Origin: Ruminiclostridium sp.
Lineage (GTDB): Bacteria; Bacillota_A; Clostridia; Oscillospirales; Oscillospiraceae
Assembly (NCBI GenBank): GCA_017521345.1
Contig: JAFXCU010000055.1
Span: 1 to 5,693 of the forward strand
Length of the DNA: 5,693 nt
Direction of reading: 5' to 3'
A model generated the notes under the pieces. That model saw only the letters and a list, made by a program, of their open reading frames with translations. It made no database searches and was not told where the DNA came from. The translations under genes and the position numbers were made by a program. Shown here one piece after another: positions 3,806-5,693 of this stretch (positions are counted from its first letter, which is position 1; the number at the start of each line of letters is the position of its first letter).

Positions 3806-5004
3806 AACGCCTGCGCACCAAGTTCGTGTGCATCACCATGACCATCGTCACCGTCATGCTCTGCCTGGTGCTGGGGCTGGTCCTCTGGTTCACCCAGGAT
3901 AACCTGGAGGCCCAAAGCATCCAGATGATGCAGACCGTGGCCGCTGGTCCCGTCCGCCCCGATCCCCCGCACCACCGGCCCGACCATGTCCTGCTGCCCT
4001 ACTTCACCGTCCAGCTGGACCGGGAGGGAGAGATCCTGGGGATCGCCAGTTCCTACTTCGACCTGTCCGACCAGGACATGCTGGATCAGATGGTGGCAGA
4101 AGCCCTGGCCGGGGGCCAGACCGGAGTCCTCCGGGATTATGACCTGCGGTACTGCCGGATGTCTGCCCCCTTTGGTGAGCAGCTCATCTTTGCGGATATC
4201 TCCAGCGAGGTCCAGACCATGGAGAGCCTGGCGAGGACCTGCCTGCTCATCGGGGTGCTGGGCTTCCTGGCCTTCCTGGCCATCTCCCTCTTCCTGGCCC
4301 GGTGGGCAGTCCAACCGGTGGAGAAGGCCTGGAATCAGCAGCGGCAGTTTGTGGCCGATGCCTCCCACGAGCTGAAGACCCCCCTGACGGTCATCACCAC
4401 CACCACGGAGCTTCTGGGAGACCCTGCCTGTACTGAGGCCGACCGGGTGCGCTTCTCGGAGAACATCCTCACCACCGCCCGGCAGATGCGGAGCCTGGTG
4501 GAGAGCCTCCTGGACCTGGCCCGGGCGGACAGCGGGGCGGCCAAGATGTCCTTCACCGACCTGGACTGCAGCCAGCTCTTCGAAAGCGCCGTCCTGCCCT
4601 TTGAGGCCGTCCTTTTTGAAGAGGGCTTGTCTCTGACAACAGACATCCAGCCGGGCATCCGCCTCCAGGGGAGCCCCGACCACCTGCGGCAGGTGGCAGA
4701 GATCCTGTTGGACAACGCCCGCAAGTAGTCCTTCCCCCAGACGACGGTGACCGTCGCCCTGAAACAGACCGGCAAGACCTGCCTGCTGTCGGTGGCCAAC
4801 CGTGGTGAGCCCATCTCTCCAGAGGACCTAACCAAGATCTTTCAGCGGTTCTACCGGGCGGACACCGCCCGTACCTCCTCGGGCAGCTACGGTCTGGGCC
4901 TCTCCATCGCCGAGACCATCGTCCAGGCCCACAAGGGCAAGATCTGGGCGGAAAGCCGGGAGGGTGTGAACACCTTCTTCGTCCAGCTGCCTGTGATCCC
5001 ATGA
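3799..5004 (+). pseudogene. Sensor histidine kinase interrupted by an in-frame TAG
   Basis: Read through, the frame is 401 positions long and is a complete membrane sensor kinase partnered with the preceding regulator. TM1 is about 9-31, a short extracytoplasmic sensor about 33-143, and TM2 about 147-168. The H-box ASHELKTPL has phospho-acceptor His190, and the N-box LLDNARK has Asn306. After the break come the F-box IFQRFYRAD and the G-box GSYGLGLSIAE. The start is TTG 3799 with GGAGGTG 8 bases upstream. The TAG at 4726-4728 stands where the N-box consensus has Tyr (NAxKYS); TAC or TAT is one base away. The frame continues without shift to TGA 5002-5004. The 309-residue product would lack the F- and G-boxes and should not bind ATP or phosphorylate. 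The usual Asp of the G1 DxGxG motif is Asn in NRGEP, which I believe is common in this subfamily. No ribosome site favours restart after TAG. Alternatives are amber readthrough or a sequencing error. Confidence 0.85.
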
Positions 5005-5010
5005 CCTTCT

Positions 5011-5041
5011 CCCCCAATGTGTTTCATTGGGGGAATTTTTT
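5011..5041 (+). terminator. Terminator of the two-component operon
   Basis: A perfect 9-bp stem (5011-5019 with 5025-5033) with a 5-base loop is followed by AA and six T. It starts 6 bases after the kinase stop codon. Confidence 0.93.
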
Positions 5042-5042
5042 C

Positions 5043-5071
5043 TTGACGATTCCCGAGAAATATTGTACTGT
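5043..5071 (+). promoter_or_regulatory. Sigma-A promoter of the right-edge gene
   Basis: TTGACG (5043-5048), a 17-base spacer and TACTGT (5066-5071). The -35 starts 2 bases after the preceding terminator T-run. Start is expected near 5078. Confidence 0.65.
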
Positions 5072-5116
5072 AAACTTAAACATGAAACAGTTTGAACCAG
5101 GAAAGGAGTGCTTTCT

Positions 5117-5693
5117 ATGGCCGCTCATATCCTCCCCGGCACCTTCCCCTCTGCCGACGCCCCTCTCCCCAAGGCCCCTGACGAGGCCCTGCTCCGGGAG
5201 CTGGATGCCGAGCGGGCCGCCCGTGCCCCCCGGACCAAGACCCCCTCTGTCCCTGCCGGCCGCCGTTACCGGTCCATCACCGAGAGCTACTGTCAGGCCA
5301 CCGGCGCCCAGGCCATCCCCTTCCCCCTGTCGGCCTACGCTCTCCATAAGGGCCAGGTTCTGCTGACCTACCGGGACCGGACCGGCGCCCGGAAGCAGGC
5401 CTTTCTCAACAGCAAGTCCCTGCTGAAGATCTTTGGCCACTTCGGCATCCCCTACGAGCGAGGGGCCGCCCACTCCTTCCTGACCTCCCTGCGCAATCTT
5501 CTGGACAGCTGGGGCATGACCCCCTGGGAGCAGACCCTCCGGGCCATCCCCCAGGCCGCCGACCTCTTCCGGGGTCTGCTGGACAAGACCCAGGTCCATG
5601 ACGGCCACCTGGTCCTCACCGAGGGCCCCGAGCCCGTCACCGACACCCAGGCCGCCCAGCTCACGGCCGGTCTGGACCTGACCCCCGCCCAGT
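5117..5693 (+). CDS. Unrecognised protein, 3' end outside the window
   Basis: The first 192 codons are open to the right edge. ATG 5117 has GAAAGGAG (5101-5108) at 8 bases, and a sigma-A promoter lies upstream. Codon third positions are overwhelmingly C or G, as in the neighbouring genes, which supports this frame over the overlapping ones. The protein has no signal peptide or membrane segment, so it is probably cytoplasmic. Residues 1-50 are rich in Ala, Pro and charged residues and look disordered. From about 51 a folded part follows, with KGQVLLTYRDRTGARKQAF, then LLKIFGHFGIPYERG and a helical stretch LRNLLDSWGMTPWEQTLRAI. I do not recognise a family and assign no function. The terminator and promoter separate it from the two-component operon, so the neighbourhood gives no hint. 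Confidence 0.85.
   Translation, partial: MAAHILPGTFPSADAPLPKAPDEALLRELDAERAARAPRTKTPSVPAGRRYRSITESYCQATGAQAIPFPLSAYALHKGQVLLTYRDRTGARKQAFLNSKSLLKIFGHFGIPYERGAAHSFLTSLRNLLDSWGMTPWEQTLRAIPQAADLFRGLLDKTQVHDGHLVLTEGPEPVTDTQAAQLTAGLDLTPAQ

Noticed and set aside
3775..4683. Long minus-strand ORFs across the two-component genes
   Set aside because: Shadows of clear receiver, winged-helix and kinase domains on the other strand; low-complexity Gly/Gln/Leu-rich translation.
4747..5004. Separate gene starting at GTG 4747
   Set aside because: In frame with the kinase, no ribosome binding site, and it encodes only the second half of the ATPase domain; it is the tail of the interrupted kinase.
5024..5608. 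194-codon minus-strand ORF
   Set aside because: It starts antisense inside the right-edge CDS and runs through its promoter; the plus-strand frame has the ribosome site and host codon pattern.
1..5693. tRNA, rRNA or CRISPR array
   Set aside because: No cloverleaf, rRNA-like stretch or regularly spaced short direct repeats were seen.

Overview
The window looks like chromosome of a high-GC gut-type Clostridia, most likely Oscillospiraceae (Flavonifractor/Lawsonibacter-like). This is inferred from GC-rich genes with CGG/CTG/GCC-type codons, strong Gram-positive Shine-Dalgarno sites, sigma-A promoters often with an extended -10 TG, and AT-rich intergenic islands. No species can be named from the sequence alone.

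Left half, all genes on the minus strand. A type III CoA-transferase/alpha-methylacyl-CoA-racemase-like gene (1792-2958) is followed by a 600-base intergenic island, a cyclophilin-type peptidyl-prolyl isomerase lipoprotein (585-1187), a second island of about 550 bases, and the first 12 codons of a gene at the left edge (1-37) that resembles TnpV. The two islands each carry a copy of the same compact cassette (about 228-580 and 1457-1783). On the minus strand each copy has a sigma-A promoter, a Shine-Dalgarno site, a 9-codon ORF starting MMLDIK and a rho-independent terminator whose 5' stem contains that ORF's stop codon. Copy 1 also has an intact 20-codon ORF ahead of the 9-codon one; in copy 2 its start codon is lost. 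On the plus strand each copy has a divergent sigma-A promoter that fires straight into a hairpin. The hexamers, the first six codons and the stems are conserved (with compensating base changes), while spacers and loops have drifted. This is the most unusual content of the window and looks like a duplicated leader-peptide attenuator/small-RNA cassette.

Right half, plus strand. A two-component system is divergent from the CoA-transferase gene: an OmpR/PhoB-type response regulator (3128-3805) overlaps a sensor histidine kinase (3799-5004) by 7 bases. The kinase frame is broken by a single in-frame TAG at 4726-4728, where the family has Tyr in the N-box, so the kinase is probably a fresh pseudogene unless UAG is read through. 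The divergent intergenic region holds two inverted 17-bp boxes, each made of two hexamers 11 bp apart. This is the usual arrangement for OmpR/PhoB-family binding, and one box lies 12 bp upstream of the response regulator -10. A terminator closes the kinase gene, and a new promoter then drives an unrecognised CDS (5117 to the right edge).
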